A DNA stretch of 55,051 bases. It comes from Pseudomonadota bacterium (GTDB lineage Bacteria; Pseudomonadota; Gammaproteobacteria; Steroidobacterales; JBCBZW01). The number at the start of each line of letters is the position of its first letter. Positions within the stretch are counted from its first letter, which is position 1. The translations under genes were made by a program, and so were the position numbers. The stretch is taken from positions 1 through 55,051 of the forward strand of contig JBCCWS010000037.1 of the NCBI GenBank assembly GCA_039193195.1, written 5' to 3'. The notes beneath the pieces were generated by a model that was not told where the DNA came from, searched no databases, and saw only the letters and a list, made by a program, of their open reading frames with translations. This document shows positions 1 through 7,264 of the stretch, piece after piece.

Positions 1-430
1 CAGAGGCCGTGAGGATCCGGGTGCCGTCGGGGCTGAACACTCCGGAGGTGACTACGCTACCGTGGCCTTCGAAGCGGCGAAGCTCATCGCCCGAGCGAGC
101 GTCCCACAAGCGTGCTGTGCCGTCATAAGAGGCCGTGAGGATCCGGGCGCCGTCGGGGCCGGACACCCCTGAGCAAACCCAGTCACCGTGGCCTTCGAAG
201 CGGCAAAGCTCATCGCCCGAGCGAGCGTCCCACAAGCGTGCTGTGCCGTCATAAGAGGCCGTGAGGATCCGGGTGCCGTCGGGGCTGAACACCCCTGAAG
301 TGACTACGCTACCGTGGCCTTCGAAGCGGCGAAGTTCATCGCCCGAGCGAGCGTCCCACAGGCGCGCGGTGCCATCATAAGAGGCCGTGAGGATCTGGGT
401 GCCGTCGGGGCTGAGGCGGGCATTGAGAAC
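1..430. repeat. 126-bp tandem repeats encoding 42-residue WD40 blades
   Basis: The unit beginning GAGGCCGTGAGGATC starts at 3, 129, 255 and 381, an exact 126-bp (42-codon) period. Copies differ at only a few bases; alternate blades are the most alike (the HGSVVTSGVFSPDG type versus the HGDWVCSGVSGPDG type). Near-identity at DNA level implies recent duplication or gene conversion. The array continues off the left edge. Confidence 0.95.
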
Positions 431-3238
431 GCTGGACGTGTGCCAACCGGGCGCCGTCAGCCGCCTACGGCCACTAGCGTGCGGCACATCCGCTGCCTCG
501 ACTCGGATACCCAGCCGCGCCAGCGGCGAATCGGGGCCGAGCGAGAGATCAGTGCCCCGTGCCGTTAGCAGACCACGTGGCTCACCTCGACAGTCCAACA
601 ACTCGCAACCCTGGAAGCGACTCCCCGCCAACTGCGTGCCTTCGAATACGCAGCCGCTGAAGTGAGCGCGCGAGAAATTCGTGTCCCGCAGGTTAGAGTG
701 ACTGAAGTTGACCCCCTGAAATCGCCGCTGCTGTTGCGCCAACACAGGCCAGAAGTCGCGCAAATCAAGCGCCGACAGCTCTGCATCGTCTGGCACGCAG
801 GCGCGATGGCCCGCTAGCATAAGCGCCTTCGTTACGCGCATCGCGAAGGCCCGCGTCGCCACCTGCTGTGATGGCGACCACAGGCTCCCTGTTGCAGCCG
901 CTAGACGCTCAATCTGATCGGCGTTCATCTCCACCAGAAACCCAACCGTTTCGTTGCTAACGTCCGGCATCGCACCAAGCTCACCGAGTCGATCGGATAG
1001 CATCGCGTCGCTGATCGCCTTGGCCAGGAAGTACTCTTGGAACGAGGTATGCACGAAGGCGAACCCGTCGCCTCGTTCGCGTACGAGTAAGCTTGCGTTG
1101 CGTAACTCCGTCTGCAGGCTTCCTCTCGCCCACGCCTCAGAGCGCATGATCGCAGTGATGCCCTGGTGCTTGGCCGCGTAGGCATCGAACCAGCGCTCTA
1201 GCTCATCGGCATTCATCACCGGCTTTCGTTGCTGCCACAACTCCAGCGCCAACGCGCACAACAGCTGCTCGCGATCGCCGGTGGTGAGCAACGGTCGCTT
1301 GTCGGCGTCCCGCGCTAAGGCACGTGCGAAGATATGGTGGTAGATTCGGGCGCCATTGATCGCAGCGCCCCTATCGACATCCTCGTGTAGATCCTGCGAC
1401 ACCTCGGCGATGAAGCGCGTCATGATCGGCCGACGTACAAGGGCTGCGAGCTGCTCGTTGCGGCGAATTTTGGAGAGCGCATTATCGCTATCCGCTTCAC
1501 TCAACGCCGACTTCAGAAAGCCCTCTACCTGATCGGGGCTGAACGGCGCCATGTAGTAGGTCTTGACCGTGCCTCGGCGATTCACCGCCGGGTGAGCCCG
1601 GTCTTGCCCCCGCAACGTCGACAGTTCCTCGACATGATTGCGGAAGAAGTGCGTGCGGCAGGTGACCATCAAGCGGGTTGGGCACGCCGCCCAGTCGGCG
1701 CCATCGTTGCGCAGGTCGCGCGTCCAGGCCGAGCCGGGGACGATTTCGAGAAGCTGGCGAAACAACGCGCCAGCGCGTTCCACGCCTACGCGTGTCCCCA
1801 CCTCGTCGAGCCCATCCACGATGACTAGCGAACGCTGCGTGCGCAACATGTTGAGCAAGGACTGAGCGTCCAGGTTGGCTCGCACGTCCTGGTGCAGGCT
1901 GCGCGTGATCAGCTCAGCAAGGGGTAGCGGGTCTTTGCGATCCGTGTCGAACACCTCGATCAGCCGCCGCATATCGAGGTAGACGGGCAACGGCGTCGAC
2001 GAGTCGTTCGGGTCCAGTTCGACAAGGCGGGTGGCTAGGGCCTGGGCTGTTGTCGTTTTGCCCGCACCGAAGCTGCCAAGCAGCGCGACGACGCGGTTGC
2101 GGCTCTCGTCCGTGCAGACCCAGTCCTGCAAGAGGGGGATGATCTTGATGACGTCGTCAGCGTCGCTCTCGCTCGCGTGCGGCACCTGCACGTTCTTACG
2201 CCGCACCTGCTCGTCATGCCAGTGGGTGCCGGCGAGCTCACGGCGCCTATGCCCATCACGGTCATGAGCATCGCGCTCCGCCGTCTCGTGGCCTCCGGGG
2301 CTGGGGGGCGTTGGAGGCAGCTGGGTGAGCGCCTCGAGAATCTCCTTGGCGATACGGCCGACGAACTCGTCTCGGTCCGCCGCGTCCTCAAGGGCCCAGA
2401 CGCGCAGCAGCGTCCGCACATCGGGTCGCCACAGCTCAGGATACGTCGGGGTCTTGTCGTAGGGGGCTGGGTTGTCGTGCGGGTCATCGCACAGCTGGAT
2501 GCAGATCACTCGTTCGCGCTCAACTTGGCCGTCGCGCTCGAAGACGGCGGCTTCGGCGCGACAGCTCGAGCTCGCGTGCCACTTGTTGCTAAGCATGAAG
2601 ACGGCGACGTCGGAGCCCCGGCATGCGGGCAGGGTCTGGTCATCAAAACTCTCGCTGCGACCGTGCACGCGCGATTTATCCACCCACAGCGCTACAGGCG
2701 GTAAGCTAGCAAATTTAATCGGCGGATGCTGCAGCTTACGGGCGAGGCTATCGATGAAGCCATCGAACACCTCGGTGACCTCGTCGTTCTCCCACCCGTA
2801 GGAGATGAACACTTGGTGCCCGTCCACGTACGGTGCCTGGGGGGTTGGCGTGAGGTTGCTCACATCGGCCCGCGTGGACTCGATAGCTAAGCGACGACTT
2901 TGCGCCTGCTGTGCATGAAAGGCGGCACCGGCGCCCAGCTCGATGATGATCCGACCCTTCGTGGACCTCACCCGAAAAGGAGGTTCGCCGTCCGGCAATG
3001 GGATCTCGTCTTTGGTCGCCTTGTTGATCTTCTGCAGGCGCTTGCGAAACGCGGTGGCATCGAGGGGCTTGCCTTCCACGGTCGCCAGGCGTGCTAGCAC
3101 CTGATCCTTCGGGATGCTGAGGCTGGGAGCGCCTTCTTGCGGCAGCCCGGCCACTTCCAAGCAGGCGTCGAGCACGCGTATCGACGCTTGGCCGAGATGA
3201 TCGTTCAGTTCAGCCAGGAGGATAGAGAACCAGTGCAT
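1..3238 (-). CDS. NLR-like STAND protein: TIR/SEFIR-like + NACHT + pentapeptide + WD40 (C-terminus off the left edge)
   Basis: One open frame runs from ATG at 3238 to the window edge; I checked four widely spaced motifs and all lie in the same frame. Residues 1-140 are an unrecognised, probably helical region. A TIR/SEFIR-like domain starts near residue 143 (VFISYGWEND) and has a C-x-x-E (CRAE), as at the TIR NADase glutamate. NACHT follows, with Walker A GSFGAGKTTT near 388 and Walker B LVIVDGLDEVG near 470. Pentapeptide-like repeats (NFSHSNLRDTNF) lie near 840-885, then WD40 blades (SPDGTRILTASYDGTARLWD). By family knowledge, WD40 senses, NACHT oligomerises on ATP and the TIR-like domain is the effector; many bacterial relatives act in phage defence or regulated cell death, so that role is inferred. 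GTG at 3250, directly after an in-frame TGA, is the only upstream start. The next gene is unrelated and divergent. TIR versus SEFIR is unsettled. Confidence 0.88.
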   Translation of the reverse strand, partial: MHWFSILLAELNDHLGQASIRVLDACLEVAGLPQEGAPSLSIPKDQVLARLATVEGKPLDATAFRKRLQKINKATKDEIPLPDGEPPFRVRSTKGRIIIELGAGAAFHAQQAQSRRLAIESTRADVSNLTPTPQAPYVDGHQVFISYGWENDEVTEVFDGFIDSLARKLQHPPIKFASLPPVALWVDKSRVHGRSESFDDQTLPACRGSDVAVFMLSNKWHASSSCRAEAAVFERDGQVERERVICIQLCDDPHDNPAPYDKTPTYPELWRPDVRTLLRVWALEDAADRDEFVGRIAKEILEALTQLPPTPPSPGGHETAERDAHDRDGHRRRELAGTHWHDEQVRRKNVQVPHASESDADDVIKIIPLLQDWVCTDESRNRVVALLGSFGAGKTTTAQALATRLVELDPNDSSTPLPVYLDMRRLIEVFDTDRKDPLPLAELITRSLHQDVRANLDAQSLLNMLRTQRSLVIVDGLDEVGTRVGVERAGALFRQLLEIVPGSAWTRDLRNDGADWAACPTRLMVTCRTHFFRNHVEELSTLRGQDRAHPAVNRRGTVKTYYMAPFSPDQVEGFLKSALSEADSDNALSKIRRNEQLAALVRRPIMTRFIAEVSQDLHEDVDRGAAINGARIYHHIFARALARDADKRPLLTTGDREQLLCALALELWQQRKPVMNADELERWFDAYAAKHQGITAIMRSEAWARGSLQTELRNASLLVRERGDGFAFVHTSFQEYFLAKAISDAMLSDRLGELGAMPDVSNETVGFLVEMNADQIERLAAATGSLWSPSQQVATRAFAMRVTKALMLAGHRACVPDDAELSALDLRDFWPVLAQQQRRFQGVNFSHSNLRDTNFSRAHFSGCVFEGTQLAGSRFQGCELLDCRGEPRGLLTARGTDLSLGPDSPLARLGIRVEAADVPHASGRRRLTAPGWHTSSVLNARLSPDGTQILTASYDGTARLWDARSGDELRRFEGHGSVVTSGVFSPDGTRILTASYDGTARLWDARSGDELCRFEGHGDWVCSGVSGPDGARILTASYDGTARLWDARSGDELRRFEGHGSVVTSGVFSPDGTRILTAS

Positions 3239-3286
3239 GGGCGTGCCCACTCAGAACGGGAGTGACAGCGGTAAGCTAGCGCTAAA

Positions 3287-3327
3287 GTCACAGAAAAGTC
3301 AAACTGTGATTTTTGTGACTCTGTGAC
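3287..3327. promoter_or_regulatory. Imperfect inverted repeat with reiterated TGTGA
   Basis: The left arm GTCACAGAAAAGTCA (3287-3301) pairs with TGACTCTGTGAC (3316-3327), with a 3-nt bulge. TGTGA occurs at 3305, 3314 and 3322, and TCACA at 3288. It lies about 50 bp upstream of the NLR-like start, so it may be an operator or an mRNA hairpin. The half-sites are CRP-like, but their order and spacing do not form a normal CRP site. Confidence 0.35.
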
Positions 3328-3530
3328 GCGCCTAGGAGGGCGCGGGCTTGGCTGGCAGGCAAGGTGTGGTCACAGATCTCCCTACGACCACGGTCTCCCG
3401 GTACGAAAACCCCATGATTGCGAGGACTGCCATCACGCAGGCGTGCCTCAACTGAGGCGATCCTCGTACGCCCTGGACTGCGAAGCTGAGGAGATGCTGG
3501 CAACCAGCCCGTCTTAAGGGTAGAGCTTGT

Positions 3531-3570
3531 TGAGGGGGATTCCGTCCCATTTTCGTATGTAGTAAGTGGA
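3531..3570 (+). promoter_or_regulatory. Putative promoter shared by sorting-signal protein genes (copy 1)
   Basis: TGAGG at 3531-3535 and CGTAT at 3554-3558 are exactly 18 bp apart, followed by an AAGTGGAG-like stretch. The same arrangement occurs upstream of the paralogous gene that starts at 12621, and a weaker version upstream of 13088. The distance to the ATG is 69 nt. The sigma factor is unknown. Confidence 0.4.
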
Positions 3571-3627
3571 GCGCTTCATGCTGCACCGAGCGCGATTCAT
3601 CGGAGATCCCGACAAGGACGTAAGCCA

Positions 3628-4299
3628 ATGATAAAAAAGAACACCCGATCCAACGGGCTTCGATCAGCCGTCGCTAACGCCATCGGTGCGACTGCCGCGG
3701 GACTGATCGCTCTGCCCGCCTCAGCAAGCGTATTCCTGTTCGGCGACACGATTTCCGCCGAACTCACGATAGGCGGCGAGACCGTCACCAGCGACATCGA
3801 GCTCGCCGGCTACGGCACTGTTACTGGCGGCCTGGATGGTGTCAGCGTCGGCGGTGGAGAGGTGATCGGGTCGAGGCTCTTCTTCGGAGCAGGCCCTTCG
3901 GCCACTGATGCGTTCTTCGATTTCAATCTCCAACTGACTGGCATCGCCGTCGGGACAAGCATCTCGCTAACACTCAGTGATCTCGACTGGATAGGCCTCG
4001 ACGGGGAAATCAGCGGCCTCCTCAATGTTGACGGTGTGGGCGTGAGTGACTTCGCTTTCACCAGCGACTCGGTGACGTTCTCTGGCATCAGCGCGAGTCC
4101 TAATCTCGTCAGGTTTAGCCCAAACGCACTGGTAAACTTCGAGATTGCCGCAATGGCCATACCCGAGCCTAAATCCCTTTCCATACTTACGCTTGGCATC
4201 GGCGCGGTGTGGCTGACAAGACGAAAGTGGCATCGCAGCGTGCGCGCACGGGTGGCATCAACGGCCCGCCACACCGGTGTCGGCGCGTCTGCTGGATAG
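3628..4299 (+). CDS. PEP-CTERM sorting domain protein
   Basis: A 223-residue exported protein. The N-terminus is a Sec signal peptide (basic start, then a hydrophobic stretch ending PASAS, residues 1-34). The middle is a beta-rich domain of unknown function. The C-terminus carries IPEP followed by a hydrophobic helix and a basic RRKWHR tail, the tripartite PEP-CTERM signal that exosortases recognise and process, usually in exopolysaccharide-making bacteria. A full-length paralogue lies at 11956-12621 (shared TVTSDIE, DFNLQL and DLDWIGLDGEI). A SPINDLY-type glycosyltransferase gene follows in the same direction after about 210 bp. No exosortase is in the window. Substrate or matrix role unknown. 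Confidence 0.85.
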   Translation: MIKKNTRSNGLRSAVANAIGATAAGLIALPASASVFLFGDTISAELTIGGETVTSDIELAGYGTVTGGLDGVSVGGGEVIGSRLFFGAGPSATDAFFDFNLQLTGIAVGTSISLTLSDLDWIGLDGEISGLLNVDGVGVSDFAFTSDSVTFSGISASPNLVRFSPNALVNFEIAAMAIPEPKSLSILTLGIGAVWLTRRKWHRSVRARVASTARHTGVGASAG

Positions 4300-4386
4300 G
4301 CTAACCGTCGCGAACCCAGAAGGTCCGGCTGCGCTCACGGCGTCGTCACTCATCGCCGCGCGCCCGGACCGGCCAGCGTGGTGTTG

Positions 4387-4512
4387 ATGGAAGGTACATG
4401 CGACAACGCTACTATCGATGTTGCCGCCATCGCGGGCGTGCGTGACACATCCCCAACGATCGACCTGCTCAATCGCCTCGGCGACACCTGTGGCGAAGCG
4501 AGTCTCCCGTGA
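4387..4512 (+). CDS. Possible 41-residue ORF overlapping the glycosyltransferase start
   Basis: ATG at 4387 opens a 41-codon frame (MEGTCDNATIDVAAIAG...) that ends in a TGA overlapping the downstream GTG start in a GTGA (4509-4512), the geometry of translational coupling. There is no strong ribosome-binding site and no family I recognise. It may be a leader peptide, a gene remnant or chance. Confidence 0.25.
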   Translation: MEGTCDNATIDVAAIAGVRDTSPTIDLLNRLGDTCGEASLP

Positions 4513-6596
4513 GTGCGGCTCGTCCGAGCAAATTTTCTCAGGCGGTGAAGGCCTACCGAGCAGGCAAGCTCGCCAGCGCCAGGAAGTTGCTGGCGAAGCA
4601 GCTCAAGCACACGCCGAACAATGCGGACGCACTGCACCTGGCAGGCATCGTCGAGCGCGAACTCCAAAACCACGAGGATGCGATCGCACTGCTGCGAAGA
4701 GCTGCACGCCTGCGGGCAGACATGCCGGCGGTGCACGCCAACCTTGGCGCCGCGCTGCACGATGCCGGTGAGCACGATGGTGCACAGGCCAGCTATCGAA
4801 AAGCGTTAGCTCTCGATCAGAGCTACGTGGTGGCCATCAACGGCCTGGCGGTTACCCTCGGCGCCGCGGGAGATTCTCAGGCAGCTGTCAAGCTGCTGCG
4901 CAAGGCGATCGAGACTGCACCTACCTTCGCTCAGGCGCACCACAATCTCGCCGTGCAGCTTCATGCCAGAGACGAGATTGACGAGGCGTTGCAATACGCG
5001 TGCGCCGCGCAGGAGATGCTCCCCAACAACCCGGAAGTCTTGGAGCACTACGGGGAGCTGTGTCGAGTCCGAAATCAGCCCTCGAAAGCGACGGCAGTAT
5101 TGGATCGCGCAATTGAGTTGTCGCCCGGGCGACTGAAGTCTCGTTGGCTAAAGATGCACACCTTCCCATTGGTGTTCCAGAACGAAGCACAAGTGCAAGA
5201 GCACCATGGGCGATGGCGTGCAGAGCTGAAGCGGTTCGACAAAGCGCTCCGGCTCCAAAGCAGGCGGGGCGTGGACGAAGCCGTCGAGGCGGTCAGTAGC
5301 GCGACAAACTTCTTTGCTCACTATCTCGACCGTCTGACGTTGCAGGACCAAACTGACTACGGTCGGGTGTTGACCAAAGTCGCCCACAAGCGCTACCCGG
5401 CGCATGCTCGACGCCGAGACCTCAGGCCGCGACCCTCAAATGAGCCCATTCGCGTGGGCTTCGTCTCTTCCTTCTTTCGCAAGCACTCCGTCGCAAAGAG
5501 CCATGCCAGCTGGATAAGGTGGTTGCACGCGGATCAGTTCGAGGTAAGCGTCTTCTACCTGGGGACGATTGTCGACTCGACCACGCAGAGCATTCGCGAG
5601 CATTGCACTGCTTTCGAGATGCTGGGGGGAGTCGCGGCAGATGAGGTCATTCACCGAATCGATAAAGGCAAGCTCGATGTACTCATCTACTTGGATATCG
5701 GGATGACGCCCCTCCTCAATGTGGTGGCCCCCCTGCAGCTGGCACCGGTGCAATGCACCACTTGGGGCCACCCCATCACCTCCGGCTTGGCGAGTATCGA
5801 CTACTACCTCTCGAGCGAGTTGATGGAGGCGGAAGACGCCGCGCGATCGTACAGCGAGACACTCATCACCTTGCCGAGCCTCTCGGTGAGCTATCCGCAG
5901 CCGCATATAGATGACGCAGGCGAGCGGGAGCTGGAGTTACCACAGCGGGGCGACGGGGTAACGTTTCTCTGCTCGCAGAGTCTCTTTAAGTTACTTCCGG
6001 AAAACGACCGAGTGTTTGCAAACATCGCTAAGGCGCTAGGTACTTGCCAGTTCTACTTTATCGCAGCGCTAGGTGAGTATCAGAAGATAGAGTTCTCAAA
6101 GCGCCTAGCGACGGCGTTCTCCGCGCAAGGGCTGTCCTTCGAGGACTACGTAACTGTCCTCGATCGCTTGGACCATGGAGCGTTCCTGTCACTGAACAAG
6201 CAAGTCGATATCGTGCTCGACTCGCTGCACTGGTCAGGATTCAACTCGACGATGGAGGCATTGGCATGCGGCCGGGTGGTGCTCACCGTGAAGGGGCACA
6301 CGATGAGAGCCAACCACACGTCCGCGTGCCTTGCGATGCTCGGCATGGACGAGCTGGTGGCTATTGACGCCGAAGCCCTTGAAGCAAAAGCAGTGGAACT
6401 CGCACGGTCAGAGGAAAAACTGGCCGAACTTGAAGGCTGTATCGTCGCCAACAAAGAGGCGCTGTTCGAGGACTCCGCTCCTCTTCATGAACTATCTCGC
6501 TTCCTACGCCAGGTGGCGTCCCCAAAGCCAGGGGATTCAAACACGCTGGTTGATCAAACGTCGGACGTGTCCCTTACACAGGACGCCCCGCGCTGA
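4509..6596 (+). CDS. TPR / SPINDLY-type O-GlcNAc transferase homologue (GT41)
   Basis: A 695-residue cytosolic protein without a signal peptide. About six TPRs cover residues 10-215. A GT41 (OGT/SPINDLY) catalytic region covers roughly 310-680, with RVGFVSSFFRKHSVAKS, CTTWGHP, SQSLFKLLPENDRVF (a lysine at the OGT UDP-binding position) and LDSLHWSGFNSTMEALACG. The last segment aligns with the H-T-T-x-M-D region of OGT but reads F-N-S-T-M-E, so two usual positions differ and donor specificity is open. Family knowledge: transfer of GlcNAc or fucose to Ser/Thr of proteins. The start is GTG at 4509 with only a weak upstream purine run. The gene follows a PEP-CTERM gene, and a frameshifted C-terminal copy of such an enzyme (11795-11949) abuts the paralogous PEP-CTERM gene, which suggests the two gene types are linked. 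Confidence 0.9.
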   Translation: MSAARPSKFSQAVKAYRAGKLASARKLLAKQLKHTPNNADALHLAGIVERELQNHEDAIALLRRAARLRADMPAVHANLGAALHDAGEHDGAQASYRKALALDQSYVVAINGLAVTLGAAGDSQAAVKLLRKAIETAPTFAQAHHNLAVQLHARDEIDEALQYACAAQEMLPNNPEVLEHYGELCRVRNQPSKATAVLDRAIELSPGRLKSRWLKMHTFPLVFQNEAQVQEHHGRWRAELKRFDKALRLQSRRGVDEAVEAVSSATNFFAHYLDRLTLQDQTDYGRVLTKVAHKRYPAHARRRDLRPRPSNEPIRVGFVSSFFRKHSVAKSHASWIRWLHADQFEVSVFYLGTIVDSTTQSIREHCTAFEMLGGVAADEVIHRIDKGKLDVLIYLDIGMTPLLNVVAPLQLAPVQCTTWGHPITSGLASIDYYLSSELMEAEDAARSYSETLITLPSLSVSYPQPHIDDAGERELELPQRGDGVTFLCSQSLFKLLPENDRVFANIAKALGTCQFYFIAALGEYQKIEFSKRLATAFSAQGLSFEDYVTVLDRLDHGAFLSLNKQVDIVLDSLHWSGFNSTMEALACGRVVLTVKGHTMRANHTSACLAMLGMDELVAIDAEALEAKAVELARSEEKLAELEGCIVANKEALFEDSAPLHELSRFLRQVASPKPGDSNTLVDQTSDVSLTQDAPR

Positions 6597-6708
6597 CCCG
6601 GCCGCTCTCGCGGCAAGCGGCAAAGCTCTCCTCGCCTACCACACTCGTCGCCGCACCGTCCCCAGGAGGCCCGGTGCAACTTCCTCAACGAACCCACCGG
6701 ACTCGGCG

Positions 6709-7190
6709 CTAGGGCTGCTCTGGGGCAGTGATCACGTTGGTTGCGACGCAAGTGGTTAGATCCACCACCTGCAGCGAGAACCCACATAGTCGCTCGGGTG
6801 TGCGGTCGATCACGAAGTCAACCTTACCGTTAGGCAAGGCGTTGCGCTGATCCACCAGGAACGGACTGGAGAGCTCTGTGATCACTTGACCGCAGCCTTC
6901 GATTTCAATCACATCGCTTCCGGGAGCAGTTCCTACGATGGCCGCCGTGAGGCCGAGGCCAGTAAGGCCTTGGGCCTCGATCAGTACGGCGCTGCCTCGG
7001 CAGTCCCCGCCGATAAATGCCCTCAGCTGTAACAGGGAACCGAGTGCCGAAGACTAGGTAGATCTCGCCCTCGCGGGTGTCATCGTCGCGGAAGGGCGCA
7101 TCGTAGGCCGCGAGCAGCAGGTCGTCGATGCCGTCGCCGTGAGGTCAGGGCCATCATCTGCAAGAGCCTTGTGCGCCAGCAGGATAGCTT
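6709..7190 (-). pseudogene. Decayed FG-GAP repeat protein gene, at least two frameshifts
   Basis: Three reading frames join into one FG-GAP-like product. EAILLAHKALADDGPDL (about 7190-7150) breaks where one base is missing from an expected DLNGDGIDD. GDGIDDLLLAAYDAPF and then EIYLVFG follow in a second frame (7141-7055). The third frame, LLQLRAFIGGDCRGS to the final TAG at 6709, encodes a beta-rich tail with several cysteines. Intact relatives in the window are at 19316-23173, 23493-25934 and 51561-53294. The remnant lies downstream of the cytochrome gene on the same strand. Confidence 0.65.
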
Positions 7191-7264
7191 CACGTCAAGC
7201 GCTGCACGCAGGAATTCACCGCGTCGGCGCTGAAGCACCACCACGCCGGGCGATACTGGGTGAG

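Larger units (their letters stand above)
3239..3627. other. Intergenic region between divergent NLR-like and PEP-CTERM genes
   Basis: I see no convincing gene. The region holds an imperfect inverted repeat at 3287-3327 and a promoter-like motif at 3531-3570. Short open frames on both strands lack family signal and ribosome-binding sites. Confidence 0.5.

Noticed and set aside
1-430. CRISPR-like regular spacing
   Set aside because: The repeats are contiguous, have a period divisible by three and encode WD40 blades.
2698-3280. 13-bp direct repeat GCGGTAAGCTAGC at 2698 and 3268
   Set aside because: A 13-mer repeated once is expected by chance many times in 55 kb; no other att-like signs.
3305-3327. 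CRP binding site
   Set aside because: The half-sites are in direct orientation or wrong spacing for TGTGA-N6-TCACA.
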